This document shows positions 40,951 to 49,987 of a stretch of DNA of 63,150 nucleotides, one piece after another. The position numbers were made by a program, and so were the translations under genes. The notes under the pieces were generated by a model. The model ran no database searches, was not told the DNA's origin, and was given only the letters and a program-made list of their open reading frames with translations. Numbering within the stretch: the first letter of the stretch is position 1; each line of letters opens with the position of its first letter. This stretch comes from Fidelibacterota bacterium (lineage in GTDB: Bacteria > Pseudomonadota > Alphaproteobacteria > Rhodospirillales > Rhodospirillaceae), in NCBI GenBank assembly GCA_947470105.1, contig CANISR010000003.1, forward strand, positions 1 through 63,150, given 5' to 3'.

Positions 40951-41019
40951 ATCTTCTCCCGCCCCCTTTTGGGGACCGCCCTTCGGCGGCCTTTAGCCCC
41001 TCGGGGGGCGGGAGAAGAT
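40951..41019. repeat. Nested 69-nt hairpin, three concentric stems
   Basis: A 16-pair outer stem (40951-40966 with 41004-41019) encloses a GGGG/CCCC pair (40971-40974 with 40997-41000), which encloses CCGCC-CTTC-GGCGG (40976-40980 with 40985-40989). It is intergenic and not followed by a T tract on the plus strand beyond ATAAAA. It could be a REP-like palindrome, a small RNA, or a protein- or structure-based mRNA end. Confidence 0.8.
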
Positions 41020-41141
41020 AAAAGCCTCAGCTGTCATCGGGGTAGGATCGACTCGTGGACAATGACGAGCGAGGCCGTATCACAAGGTATTCCTGAACAC
41101 GGTCTCGAGGTTGGCATGTGCCTATAAGGTTGCTACGCTCC

Positions 41142-41232
41142 TATAATGGTGTGGGAATATTTCCCACTGACAAGATGGATCGTAATTCATCAATCCCGCC
41201 GACGTCAATAAAAAAGTGGGAATTTTTCCCAC
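41142..41232 (+). promoter_or_regulatory. Promoter and twin palindromic operators of the DUF6502 gene
   Basis: A perfect TATAAT lies at 41142-41147; no good -35 is seen, as expected for a regulated promoter. Two palindromes follow: 41151-41167 with arms GTGGGAA/TTCCCAC around TAT, and 41216-41232 with the same arms around TTT. The first would cover the transcription start. The second lies 20 bases before the gene and excludes a GTG start at 41216. Confidence 0.7.
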
Positions 41233-41251
41233 AATCGTCTATACCCTTGAT

Positions 41252-42133
41252 ATGCCATCGTCTGAACCCGTCACCGCTCCTCCTAAAACTCTGGTCGCCG
41301 CCGTCCGCGCCCTGTTGAGACCCTTGGTGCGTCTGCTGATCGCCAAGGGAGTCGGCCTGCCCGCTTTCATGGAGCTGGTGAAGGACGCCTATGTGGATGT
41401 GGCGATGAATGAATTTCCAGTCGGCGAGAAAAAACAGACCGACAGCCGCATCAGCCTGCTCACCGGCGTCCACCGCAAAGATGTCAAGCGGCTGCGCACC
41501 CAGAAGCGCCGCCCGATCACCGCGCCCAAGACCATCGGGCTCGGCGCTCAGTTGGTGGCGCGCTGGGTTGGATCCAAGGAAACCACCGATTCGGATGGGC
41601 TGCCGCTTGCCCTGCCGCGCCAGCCCGCCAGGCCAGGCCAGCCGTCCTTCGATGCGCTGGTGGAGCAGGTTTCCAAGGACGTCCGCCCGCGCGCGGTGCT
41701 GGATGAGTGGATCCGCCTCGGAGTCGCGCGTCTCGACGACGCGGGCCGGGTGGTGCTGAACCAGCTCGCTTTCGTGCCGGAGAAGGGTTTCCAGGAGAAA
41801 GCCTTCTACTTCGGCCGCAACGTTCACGATCATTTAGCTGCCGGCGCTCACAATCTGTTGGCCGACGGCAGCCCATTGCTCGACCGGAGCGTTCATTACA
41901 GCAATCTCTCGCCTGAATCGGCGGATGCACTACAGGCGGCAGCGGAGCGGACAGGGATGCAATCCCTGCTGGCATTGAACCGCATGGCCCTGGAGCTGTC
42001 GGCCAAAGATAAAGATATCGCCAACGCGACCAGAAGGGTTAACTTCGGCATGTATTTCTTCAAGGGTCCTACAAGTTTCAATGACTTACGGCTTGAGGAC
42101 GACGGGTCGTCGGAAGAGCCGACCGCGAAATAA
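41252..42133 (+). CDS. DUF6502 family protein, possible DNA-binding
   Basis: 293 residues of the DUF6502 family (unknown function). The conserved N-terminal part is LLRPLVRLLIAKGVGLPAFMELVKDAYVDVAM followed by QTDSRISLLTGVHRKDVKRLR (about residues 15-75), which looks like a helix-turn-helix. The C-terminal half is mostly helical and ends in a short acidic tail. ATG at 41252 is used; the ribosome site is weak. The twin operators upstream suggest autoregulation. It is followed by a DUF5666 lipoprotein, its usual companion. Confidence 0.85.
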   Translation: MPSSEPVTAPPKTLVAAVRALLRPLVRLLIAKGVGLPAFMELVKDAYVDVAMNEFPVGEKKQTDSRISLLTGVHRKDVKRLRTQKRRPITAPKTIGLGAQLVARWVGSKETTDSDGLPLALPRQPARPGQPSFDALVEQVSKDVRPRAVLDEWIRLGVARLDDAGRVVLNQLAFVPEKGFQEKAFYFGRNVHDHLAAGAHNLLADGSPLLDRSVHYSNLSPESADALQAAAERTGMQSLLALNRMALELSAKDKDIANATRRVNFGMYFFKGPTSFNDLRLEDDGSSEEPTAK

Positions 42134-42166
42134 CTGAATCGCATTTCGCGATTTAGTGGCAGGGGC

Positions 42167-43339
42167 ATGATGAACGGGGCAGACGCTAAGCCAGTCATGA
42201 GGCTGAGCACGTTGCGGGCGACCGCGACGGCAGCGTTACTGACTCTGCTCGGCGCCTGCGCATCGGCGCCGCAACAGGTTGCGCACGATCCCAAGAACGG
42301 CGACGGCCTCGGCGGGACTGGTATTAAAGTCGCCGAAGCCAATCCACGCGGCGATGGCATCGGCGGCACCGGAATTGTCGGCACCATCACCGGCTTCGGC
42401 TCCATCATCGTCAACGGCCTGGAACTCGAGTTCAACACCACGACCGCCGTCGTCTCCGACGGCCGCCCGGCATCGCTGCAGGATCTGCGTGTAGGCCAGG
42501 TGGTGCAGGGCGTCGCGCGTACACGCGACGGCAAACTCACCCTCGATACCCTCGACATCCAGCACGCTGTTACAGGACCCATCACGGCGGTCGATCAGGC
42601 CGCGCAGACCATGACGGTCCTGGGCCAGCGCATCCGCCTCAACCTCGGCGGCGATAAGGCCGCCCTCGACGCCTTCAAGACCTTGCAGGCGGGCGACGTG
42701 GTCAGCGTCTCCGGCCAGCGCCTCGCCGACGGCACCATCATCGCCACCCGCGTCGACCAGAAACACGACGACGGACGTGTCGTGGTGCGCGGCGACGTCA
42801 ACGGCCTTACCGCCACCGCCGTGCGCATCGGCGAGCTGGATGTGCCCATGGCGCCCGACACCACCGTCTCCGCGCCCAAGGCCGGCGGCCGCGTGTTTGT
42901 CTCGGGCCGCATGATCAACGGCCAGTTCGCCCCCGACGTCATCAATGGCGGCGCCGCCCTGCCCTTCAGCGGCGCCACGGTCGCCGATGTTTCCCTGGAA
43001 GCTTATGCGCCGGTGAATGCAGGCAGCAGCGGACCGCTGTCCATCCACGGCGTCAACATCACCGGCGCTGCCCTACCGCCGGGCACCGTGACCAACGACC
43101 GCATCATCGTCACCGGCAAGATCGACGGACCGGATAAAGTCGCCGCAGCTGCCATCGCCAAGGTCCGCACCATGGTGACTGTGCTGCAGGCCCAAGGCTC
43201 TGCCCGGCCTGCCGCGGTTCGCCCCGATGTGCCGCGCTTTGAGCGTGTGAATCCGCAGCCGCGGCCCGAGCGTCCGCAGTCAGTCGTTCCGGAAAAGCCG
43301 GAAATCACCAGACCGCAGATCGAGCGGCCCACCGCCTAA
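42167..43339 (+). CDS. DUF5666-domain lipoprotein
   Basis: 390 residues. A lipoprotein signal with lipobox LLGAC (Cys near residue 30) places it in the cell envelope. Then come GDGLGGTG and GDGIGGTGIVGTITGFGSIIVNGLE, and repeated beta-rich DUF5666 modules over about 60-330. A Pro/Arg/Glu-rich tail follows. ATGs at 42167, 42170 and 42197 are possible; the last would give the shortest signal. It probably shares the transcript of the DUF6502 gene 33 bases upstream. Function unknown. Confidence 0.85.
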   Translation: MMNGADAKPVMRLSTLRATATAALLTLLGACASAPQQVAHDPKNGDGLGGTGIKVAEANPRGDGIGGTGIVGTITGFGSIIVNGLELEFNTTTAVVSDGRPASLQDLRVGQVVQGVARTRDGKLTLDTLDIQHAVTGPITAVDQAAQTMTVLGQRIRLNLGGDKAALDAFKTLQAGDVVSVSGQRLADGTIIATRVDQKHDDGRVVVRGDVNGLTATAVRIGELDVPMAPDTTVSAPKAGGRVFVSGRMINGQFAPDVINGGAALPFSGATVADVSLEAYAPVNAGSSGPLSIHGVNITGAALPPGTVTNDRIIVTGKIDGPDKVAAAAIAKVRTMVTVLQAQGSARPAAVRPDVPRFERVNPQPRPERPQSVVPEKPEITRPQIERPTA

Positions 43340-43368
43340 GGATGCGGGCCGCTAGAAGCCTCTGCCCG

Positions 43369-44154
43369 CTAAAAACCTCTAAAAGTGATGGCGACGCCGC
43401 CGCCGCCGGACGGGCTGTTGGGTGAGAAGCCCGCGGTGCCGTAGACGTTCACCGACCAGCGGTCGTTCAGCTTATAGTTCACATAAGCCGTGCCTTCCCG
43501 CGGTGTCTTTGCGGTCGCCAACGCTGCCTGGCGGATGTCATAGGCTATGCCCGTCACAACACGTTCGTTCCAGCTGTATTGAACGCCGACGCTGCCGTAG
43601 AAAATATTGCGCAACGTGTAGCCGGCCGGGCTGCCCGTGAGCCGGTATCCGACCTGCAGAAACGGAATCAGCGCGCCCAGGGTCTTGGCCACGTCCACTT
43701 GCGCGCCGCCATCCCAGGCGCCGGTGCCGAGGCCCTTGGCGAAACTGGCGGTGGGCGCCTTGACCCGCGCCGTCAGGTCGACGAACCACCCGCTGGCCCA
43801 CAGGCTTTCGACGGAATATGTCCCATAGAGGTGAACGTCGCCGACACCGGAGGCGTGGCCCGAGGTGCGCACACCCAACGCCGTACCGCCGGCATCGAGC
43901 AGGATTGCCGGGCCGCTGATCCGCAGCCACGATAGATCCGCGCGCATGGTCCAAGGGCCTTTGACTGTCTTCAGGGACAGCGGCACGGACAGGATTTCCG
44001 TCGGCTTGGCCGCGCCGTAGAGACCCGAGGAAAAATCAAACCCGCTGCGGACGCTGAAATCCCAGAATGCATCGGCGAAGGAATCCTGCGCCGCGGCCGG
44101 GTGTGACCCCGCCACTGCCATCGCGGCGGCGATTATCCGGCCGCGCACGTTCAC
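43369..44154 (-). CDS. Outer-membrane beta-barrel protein
   Basis: 261 residues. A short signal (about 1-21, ending AAA) is followed by alternating amphipathic strands such as WTMRADLSWLRISGP, DVHLYGTYSVESLW and WFVDLTARVKAP, and it ends with aromatic GGGVAITFRGF, the usual barrel C-terminal Phe. The start is GTG at 44154, because it overlaps the patatin stop by four bases (GTGA) and begins the signal. The exact family is not certain. It is the second gene after the patatin. Confidence 0.78.
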   Translation of the reverse strand: MNVRGRIIAAAMAVAGSHPAAAQDSFADAFWDFSVRSGFDFSSGLYGAAKPTEILSVPLSLKTVKGPWTMRADLSWLRISGPAILLDAGGTALGVRTSGHASGVGDVHLYGTYSVESLWASGWFVDLTARVKAPTASFAKGLGTGAWDGGAQVDVAKTLGALIPFLQVGYRLTGSPAGYTLRNIFYGSVGVQYSWNERVVTGIAYDIRQAALATAKTPREGTAYVNYKLNDRWSVNVYGTAGFSPNSPSGGGGVAITFRGF

Positions 44155-46661
44155 GCCGCCTTGCGCAGGGCGGCAACTTCGACGCGAAGCTGCTTGATCA
44201 AGTCGCTGCACTGAGTGAGTTCGCGTTCTTCCTCGTCGAGAATGGCGTTGAAGGCACGAATTTTGAGCCCCAAGGCATCTATATCATGTCCCGCGCCTTC
44301 GATCTTGGCAGCATCCAGCACAATATCGATCAGGCGCTCGGAGGCATGGAGGCGACCCCAGAGGTAGTCGTTCTGGCGGTACTCCAGCGAGAAAAACGCC
44401 CCAAAATGGTGAAACCGCACGCCGCGCAAAGTGGCGCTGGCGTCGCCTTTGCGCAGTGTCTGAGAGTCGTCCGGGCTGAGGCGGTCGACGCGGATCTCAT
44501 CGAACTCATCGAGGTCGCGCCAATTGGTGATGGAGAAGGTCAGCACGTCCCACACCGCGAAGCCGATGTAATGCTCGATCAATTCGCGCCGGGCCGGCTT
44601 TGGCAGCGCGCTGAGGCCGCTGCCGCCGTCCACCAGCGTCACCAAAAGAGCGTCGGTGCGTGGGTTGTCGTCCTCGAGCGCCAGATCATCCCCGAGCAAC
44701 GCCAGGGCATCGCCGATCTGTTTGACGAATTTCTGGGCCACCGCATCCGGGTCCGCCGCCAGCGCCACATCTGCTGCGATGGCTTCGGCGATGTCGCGCA
44801 CCACCGACTTCACAGTGTCGATGGTGGAACTGGCGAGACCCGTCACGCCATGGGTGGCGGCGGCACGGGCGGTCATGGGCTGCAGCAGCCCCAGAGCGTC
44901 ATAGAGCCCGGCCTTGATGCGGTCGAGACGCTCGGCCTTGAGCCCCTCGAATTCCGGCTCCGCCAGGCGCATATAGAGCTGGTTCACCGCGCGCACCACG
45001 AAACGGATGCGCCGTTGGCGGTAGCGCACATCGAACCGCAGCAGGAATCTCACCCAGGGCGGCGGCGCGGCGGTGAGGTCGCCTTCCGTGCGGTTCAACT
45101 CCTCGTGCGAGGGCGATACGCCGGTCAATGTCGCCCAACGCTGGATGATATTGATGATGCGTTGGGCTTCGATGCTCTCGCGGCCGTAGCCGCAGATCTC
45201 GGCGACCACCGCGGCCACATCCTCGATCACCGCGGTCAGCTTGAGACGCAGATAGCCTTCATAGGCAAAGCCGGTCTGGGCCCGGGCACGGTTGTTGGCG
45301 AGCTGCCGGAACTGGCCCACCAGCGGCCCGTTCAGCGGACCGTCGAGCGCATGGCCGGCAATGGCTTCGGCAATGGCGTGGATGTGCATGCGGGCACCCT
45401 CGACCACCATCTGCAGCCGGCGCACTTCGGAATTGTGGGTATTCACCCAGGCCAGGTCGTCGTGGATCGGTTCGTTGCGCGGAATATCCGACAACGCGCC
45501 TTTAAGCGTGGCGAAAAATCCGGGCGCCCGCATGCTGGCCCGGTCGGCGGCCGTCTGGGGATGCGGGTCGACGTACAGCAGCCTGCGGTCCACATGGCGA
45601 TAGGCCGGGCGCCCGCGGATGGCCTCGATGGCCTGGGCAAAGGGCTTGTTGTTGAGCACGCTGCCGTCGATGAACGAGGCCTCGGCGGGATTGGCGCGCG
45701 CCGTGAAATAGGCGCGGAAATTGCGGTAAAGAAAATCCACCCGCGAGCGCCATGAGAGATTTTTCTCGGCGATCAGGCGGTCGATCTCGCTGAATTGCAT
45801 GGGCGGGAAAGCGCCGGGGAAAGACGACGTGGCGCGCGCCGCGAACACCAGGGCCGGCAGACTCTCGCGATCGAAATTGGAGGTCTCAACGGTCTTGGGC
45901 CAGTGGCGATAGGACATGCGCAGCATCTGGCGATGCTCGCGATCCTGGATCAGCGGCGGGTCGTGGATCGGCGTCGCGGTGACGAAGCCGTGGAAATCCG
46001 TCACGGTCACAAACAGATCAAGCCGAAGTCCCGCCGGCACCAGGGAGCTGCCCGGTTCCACCGGATCGCCCATGGCCGAAAACGCCTCGTAGAACACTTT
46101 GGTCAGGCCGTAACCATCGAACGGCGGCTTGAACCAGCGCGAGCGCAGGAACATGGAGAGTTTCTGCTTCAGCTCGGCGTTGTTGCCGAAATTTTCCCGG
46201 AAGCGCCACATGATGAACCACACCACCGGCATGAAGTACCATTTCTGCCAGGGGCCGGCCTTGACGTACTCCGGCATGAGCTGGGTCACATCGGAATGCT
46301 TCAACCAGAAATCGCGCAAAGGCTTGATGTTGAGGTCGTGGGCGAGCGCACGGGCGAGAATCACGCCGTTGATGCCGCCGGCCGACGCGCCGGCAATGAT
46401 GTCCACCACCACGCGCAGGTCGAGGGTACGGCCGATCTCGCGCAACAGATCGAAATAGACCCGCTCGGTGTCCACGGAGTCATCGCGCTTGGCCGCCACG
46501 TCGTCATATACAACGGAGGGATGCCGGCGGTTAGTGTAGGCGTGGAAGTCGCGCGAAGCGCGGGTGAGTTTTAGAATTTCTTTGGTGATCCCATGCATAT
46601 AAACCGCAAGGGATACCCCGCCGTAGCAGACCAGTGCGAAGCGTAACTCTTTTTCTTTCAA
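44151..46661 (-). CDS. Patatin-like phospholipase (DUF3376 type)
   Basis: 836 residues. Large bacterial patatin-related protein. N-terminal LRFALVCYGGVSLAVYMHG supplies the oxyanion glycine loop. IIAGASAGGINGV carries the GxSxG nucleophile serine at about residue 93. FIDGSVLNNKPFAQAI supplies the catalytic Asp. The long C-terminal half is helical. No signal peptide is seen. The start is taken as TTG at 46661, with GGGAG five bases before it; a GTG six codons earlier is the alternative. It is coupled by overlap to a barrel protein. Confidence 0.88.
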   Translation of the reverse strand: MKEKELRFALVCYGGVSLAVYMHGITKEILKLTRASRDFHAYTNRRHPSVVYDDVAAKRDDSVDTERVYFDLLREIGRTLDLRVVVDIIAGASAGGINGVILARALAHDLNIKPLRDFWLKHSDVTQLMPEYVKAGPWQKWYFMPVVWFIMWRFRENFGNNAELKQKLSMFLRSRWFKPPFDGYGLTKVFYEAFSAMGDPVEPGSSLVPAGLRLDLFVTVTDFHGFVTATPIHDPPLIQDREHRQMLRMSYRHWPKTVETSNFDRESLPALVFAARATSSFPGAFPPMQFSEIDRLIAEKNLSWRSRVDFLYRNFRAYFTARANPAEASFIDGSVLNNKPFAQAIEAIRGRPAYRHVDRRLLYVDPHPQTAADRASMRAPGFFATLKGALSDIPRNEPIHDDLAWVNTHNSEVRRLQMVVEGARMHIHAIAEAIAGHALDGPLNGPLVGQFRQLANNRARAQTGFAYEGYLRLKLTAVIEDVAAVVAEICGYGRESIEAQRIINIIQRWATLTGVSPSHEELNRTEGDLTAAPPPWVRFLLRFDVRYRQRRIRFVVRAVNQLYMRLAEPEFEGLKAERLDRIKAGLYDALGLLQPMTARAAATHGVTGLASSTIDTVKSVVRDIAEAIAADVALAADPDAVAQKFVKQIGDALALLGDDLALEDDNPRTDALLVTLVDGGSGLSALPKPARRELIEHYIGFAVWDVLTFSITNWRDLDEFDEIRVDRLSPDDSQTLRKGDASATLRGVRFHHFGAFFSLEYRQNDYLWGRLHASERLIDIVLDAAKIEGAGHDIDALGLKIRAFNAILDEEERELTQCSDLIKQLRVEVAALRKAA

Positions 46662-46784
46662 GTGAGCTCCCAGCAGCACGACAGCGGTCGAAGCGCGCCG
46701 CTGTTACACAGGATACGTGCGGGACCGATGCCGTCAAAAGACTAATTTGCGGCAGTACGACTGAGGCGCGGGTTTGGGGAAAGC

Positions 46785-49700
46785 CTATTCGGCCGGCTGA
46801 TGGCCGTGGTCACTGCCGGTCGGGAATTTCGCTTCCTCTTCCTTCAGCCGCGCGGCGACCCGGCCCGGCGAGCCGGTACGCCGCGCCATGAGCATGTAGA
46901 AGGTCGGCACCACGAACAGGGTGATGAGGGTAGCGAAGGACACGCCCATGGCGATCACCACCCCGATGGGGCGGCGGCTTTCGGCGCCGGCGCCGTGGGC
47001 CAGCACCAGCGGCAACGCCCCCATAACGGTGGCGAGCGCGGTCATGACAATGGGCCGGAACCGGGTCAGGGCGGCTTCCACCACTGCTTCTCGGAATTCA
47101 CGGCCTTCGTCGCGCAACTGATTGGTGAACTCCACGATCAGAATCCCGTTCTTGGCGGCCAAGCCCACCAGCACGATGATCCCGATTTGGGAATAGAGGT
47201 TCATGCTTTGGCCAAACAGCAAGAGCCCCACCAGCGCCCCCGTCACCGCCAAAGGCACGGTCATCATGATGACAAGGGGGTGGAGGAAACTTTCGAACTG
47301 GGCGGCCAGCACCAGGAACACCACCACCAGGGCCAGGGCGAAGCTGAAATAGATGGCCGTGCTGTTGTCCTTGAAGTCGCCGGCCTCGCCGCGCCACACC
47401 AGCACCGCCTCAGGCGGCAATTTCTCGAGGGCGACGCGCTCGACCTCTTTGATCACGTCACCCAGCAGGGCCTCGGGCTTGGGGAACATGAAGAGCTGAA
47501 TGTTGCGCTGACGGTTGAGGCGATTGAGGCCGTTGACGTAGGAGCTTTCCTCCATGGTCACGACACTGGACAGCGGGATGAGCTGTTTGGTGGTGTCGGA
47601 GCGCACATAGATATTTGACACGTCCGTGGGCGTGCGGCGGTCTTCAATCTGCCCCTGAAGGATGACGTCGTACTGCTCGCCCTTCTCGACGAAGGTCGTC
47701 ACTTTGCGCGATCCCAGCATGGCCGCAAGCGTCTGACCGATGGTGTTGATGGACACGCCAAGGTCGCCCGCCCGGTTGCGATCAATGCGGATCAGAACCT
47801 GGGGCGTGGTTTCGACGAAATTATTGCGCACCTGATTGAGCAGCGGATTGCCGGCGAGACCATCCATCATGAGGTCGCGCCACTTGCGGAGCTGATCGTA
47901 GTCCTGGCCGGCGATGGAGACGTTGATGGAACCGCCACCGCCGCCGCCGCCGCCGCCGCCACCGCCGCCGCCCTGACGGCCAAGGCCGGCCGGGAAGGAC
48001 GCGGCCACCTGTGCGCCGGTGATCTGCTGCAGCTTGGGACCGAGTTCGCGGGCGATGTCCATGGCGGAGCGATGCTTGGGATCGCTCCAGTCGGGCAGGA
48101 TGACGGTGATGCCGCCGCCGCCGCCGCGCCCGCCGCCTTCAAGCACCTTGAGGACTTCGCCTGAGGCGCGGTAGGGCGCGAGCAGCGCCGCGGTCGCCCG
48201 CATCTGGCGGTCGGCGTATTCGGTGGTCGCACCCTCGGGGCCGCGCACCTGGATATTGAAGAAGCCGCGGTCTTCACGGGGCGTGAATTCCTGCGGGACG
48301 AGCCCGAACATCAGGCCCGCGGCCACCAGCACCGCGCCGAAAATGGCGACGATGACCTTGGGATGATCGAGCGCCTGGTTGAGGCGGCGGTTATAGGCCG
48401 CCTTGAGCCGATCAAACAGCCGCGTGGCGAGGCGTGAGAGTTTGCTGTCGTCGAGGGACGGCGTCAGGATCTTGCTGCACATCACCGGGGTGAGGGTGAG
48501 CGAGACGAACATGGAGAACAGTACCGCGACCGCCATGGCCACGGCGAATTCCTTGAACAACGCGCCGGCGGACCCTTTGAGCAGGGCGATGGGCACGAAG
48601 GTCGCGGCCAGCACGGTACTTGTCGCGACCACTGCCGCGCCGACCTGTTTGGCGCCGCGCACGGCAGCCAGCAATGGCGGTTCGCCCTCGTGCATGCGGC
48701 GGTGGATGTTCTCGAGCATGATGATGGCGTCGTCGACCACAAGGCCGATGGCCAGCACCATGGCCAGCAGCGTCAGGATGTTGACCGAGAAGCCGGCCGG
48801 CCACATGACGATGGCGGCGGCCACCAGAGAGATGGGCACGGTGACGGCCGGAATTAGGGCCGCGCGGATCGTCCCCAGGAACAGGTAGATCACGGTCATC
48901 ACCAGGAGGGCGGCGACCACCATGGCGATGGTCACTTCGCGCAGGGCCACTTCGATGTAGGTGGAGGTGTCCTGGGTGATTTCGAATTTGACGTCGGGCG
49001 GCAGGATTTTTCCGATCGCCGCCACTTCGGCGCGCAGCTTCTTGGCGACGTCGAGGGTCGATGCGCCCGGCTGCTTGATGACTTCGAGGCGGATGCCGTA
49101 TTCGCCATTGGCGCGCGAGATGGAGTAGATGTCCACTGGACCGAGCTCGACCGTGGCGACTTCGGCGAGACGGATCATGTAATTGTTGGCGCCGCGGCCC
49201 ACCACCATTTGGCCGAAATCCTCGGCCGTCTGGAAGGCGCGGATGGTGCGCATGGTGAAATTGCGGTCCTTGGACTCGATCTGCCCGGCGCCGAGCTCGA
49301 CGTTCTCGCGCCGCAGCGCCGTTTCGATGTCCTGTTCGGTCAGGCCGCGGGCGGCCATGGCGCGCCGGTCGAGCCATACGCGCATGGCCTTCTTGCGGTC
49401 GCCCTGCAGGTTGATCAGCGCCACGCCGTCGAGCGAAGTGAGCCGCGGCTGGATGGTCAGGATCGCGTAGTCGGTCAGTTCAAGCGCGCTGCGGGTTGGC
49501 GAAGACAGGGTGATGAACATCATCGGATCGGAATCGGAGTCCGCCTTCGAGATCACCGGCGGCTGGGCGTCTTCCGGCAGGCGATTGACGACCTTGCTGA
49601 CCTGATCGCGAATATCGTTGGTGGCGTCCTCGATCCTCCGGGTTTCCTCGAATTCCAGATTGATCATCCCGAAGTTATCGCGGGACATGGACGAGATGGT

Positions 49701-49934
49701 CTTGATGCCCGAAATGCCGCTGATCTGGTCTTCGATGATCTTGACGACCTTCGACTCGATCACTTCCGAGGCAGCGCCCTGGTAGAACACCGTCACCGAG
49801 ACATTGGGCCGGTCGATGTTCGGGCTTTCGCGCACCGGCATTTCGAACACCGCATAGACGCCGAACACCACCAGGAGAATGCTGGCGACGATGGCGACGA
49901 CGGGACGGCGGACGGAGAAATCGGAGATGACCAT
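46785..49934 (-). CDS. RND (HAE1) multidrug efflux permease
   Basis: 1049 residues, a complete inner-membrane proton-driven pump of the AcrB/MexF type with 12 helices and two large periplasmic loops. The proton-relay aspartates are in GLVVDDAIIMLENIHRRM (about residues 400-417). Residues about 654-667 form an unusual run of 14 glycines encoded by a CCG/CCA-like repeat at 47932-47973. It is second in an operon with its adaptor, which lies 53 bases upstream. No outer-membrane channel gene is adjacent. Confidence 0.95.
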   Translation of the reverse strand: MVISDFSVRRPVVAIVASILLVVFGVYAVFEMPVRESPNIDRPNVSVTVFYQGAASEVIESKVVKIIEDQISGISGIKTISSMSRDNFGMINLEFEETRRIEDATNDIRDQVSKVVNRLPEDAQPPVISKADSDSDPMMFITLSSPTRSALELTDYAILTIQPRLTSLDGVALINLQGDRKKAMRVWLDRRAMAARGLTEQDIETALRRENVELGAGQIESKDRNFTMRTIRAFQTAEDFGQMVVGRGANNYMIRLAEVATVELGPVDIYSISRANGEYGIRLEVIKQPGASTLDVAKKLRAEVAAIGKILPPDVKFEITQDTSTYIEVALREVTIAMVVAALLVMTVIYLFLGTIRAALIPAVTVPISLVAAAIVMWPAGFSVNILTLLAMVLAIGLVVDDAIIMLENIHRRMHEGEPPLLAAVRGAKQVGAAVVATSTVLAATFVPIALLKGSAGALFKEFAVAMAVAVLFSMFVSLTLTPVMCSKILTPSLDDSKLSRLATRLFDRLKAAYNRRLNQALDHPKVIVAIFGAVLVAAGLMFGLVPQEFTPREDRGFFNIQVRGPEGATTEYADRQMRATAALLAPYRASGEVLKVLEGGGRGGGGGITVILPDWSDPKHRSAMDIARELGPKLQQITGAQVAASFPAGLGRQGGGGGGGGGGGGGGSINVSIAGQDYDQLRKWRDLMMDGLAGNPLLNQVRNNFVETTPQVLIRIDRNRAGDLGVSINTIGQTLAAMLGSRKVTTFVEKGEQYDVILQGQIEDRRTPTDVSNIYVRSDTTKQLIPLSSVVTMEESSYVNGLNRLNRQRNIQLFMFPKPEALLGDVIKEVERVALEKLPPEAVLVWRGEAGDFKDNSTAIYFSFALALVVVFLVLAAQFESFLHPLVIMMTVPLAVTGALVGLLLFGQSMNLYSQIGIIVLVGLAAKNGILIVEFTNQLRDEGREFREAVVEAALTRFRPIVMTALATVMGALPLVLAHGAGAESRRPIGVVIAMGVSFATLITLFVVPTFYMLMARRTGSPGRVAARLKEEEAKFPTGSDHGHQPAE

Positions 49935-49987
49935 GGCGTTCTCGTGTTCCTTGGCCTTTTTGCCTGGGCGGTAAGGCCCGGCGAGGC

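Noticed and set aside
41111-41133. Sigma-54-like TTGGCA...TTGC pair before the DUF6502 gene
   Set aside because: The GG and GC elements are 18 bases apart, not the fixed spacing sigma-54 needs.
44067-45755. Plus-strand open frame of 562 codons
   Set aside because: It lies wholly opposite the patatin and barrel genes, has no recognisable domain and arises from GC-rich third positions.
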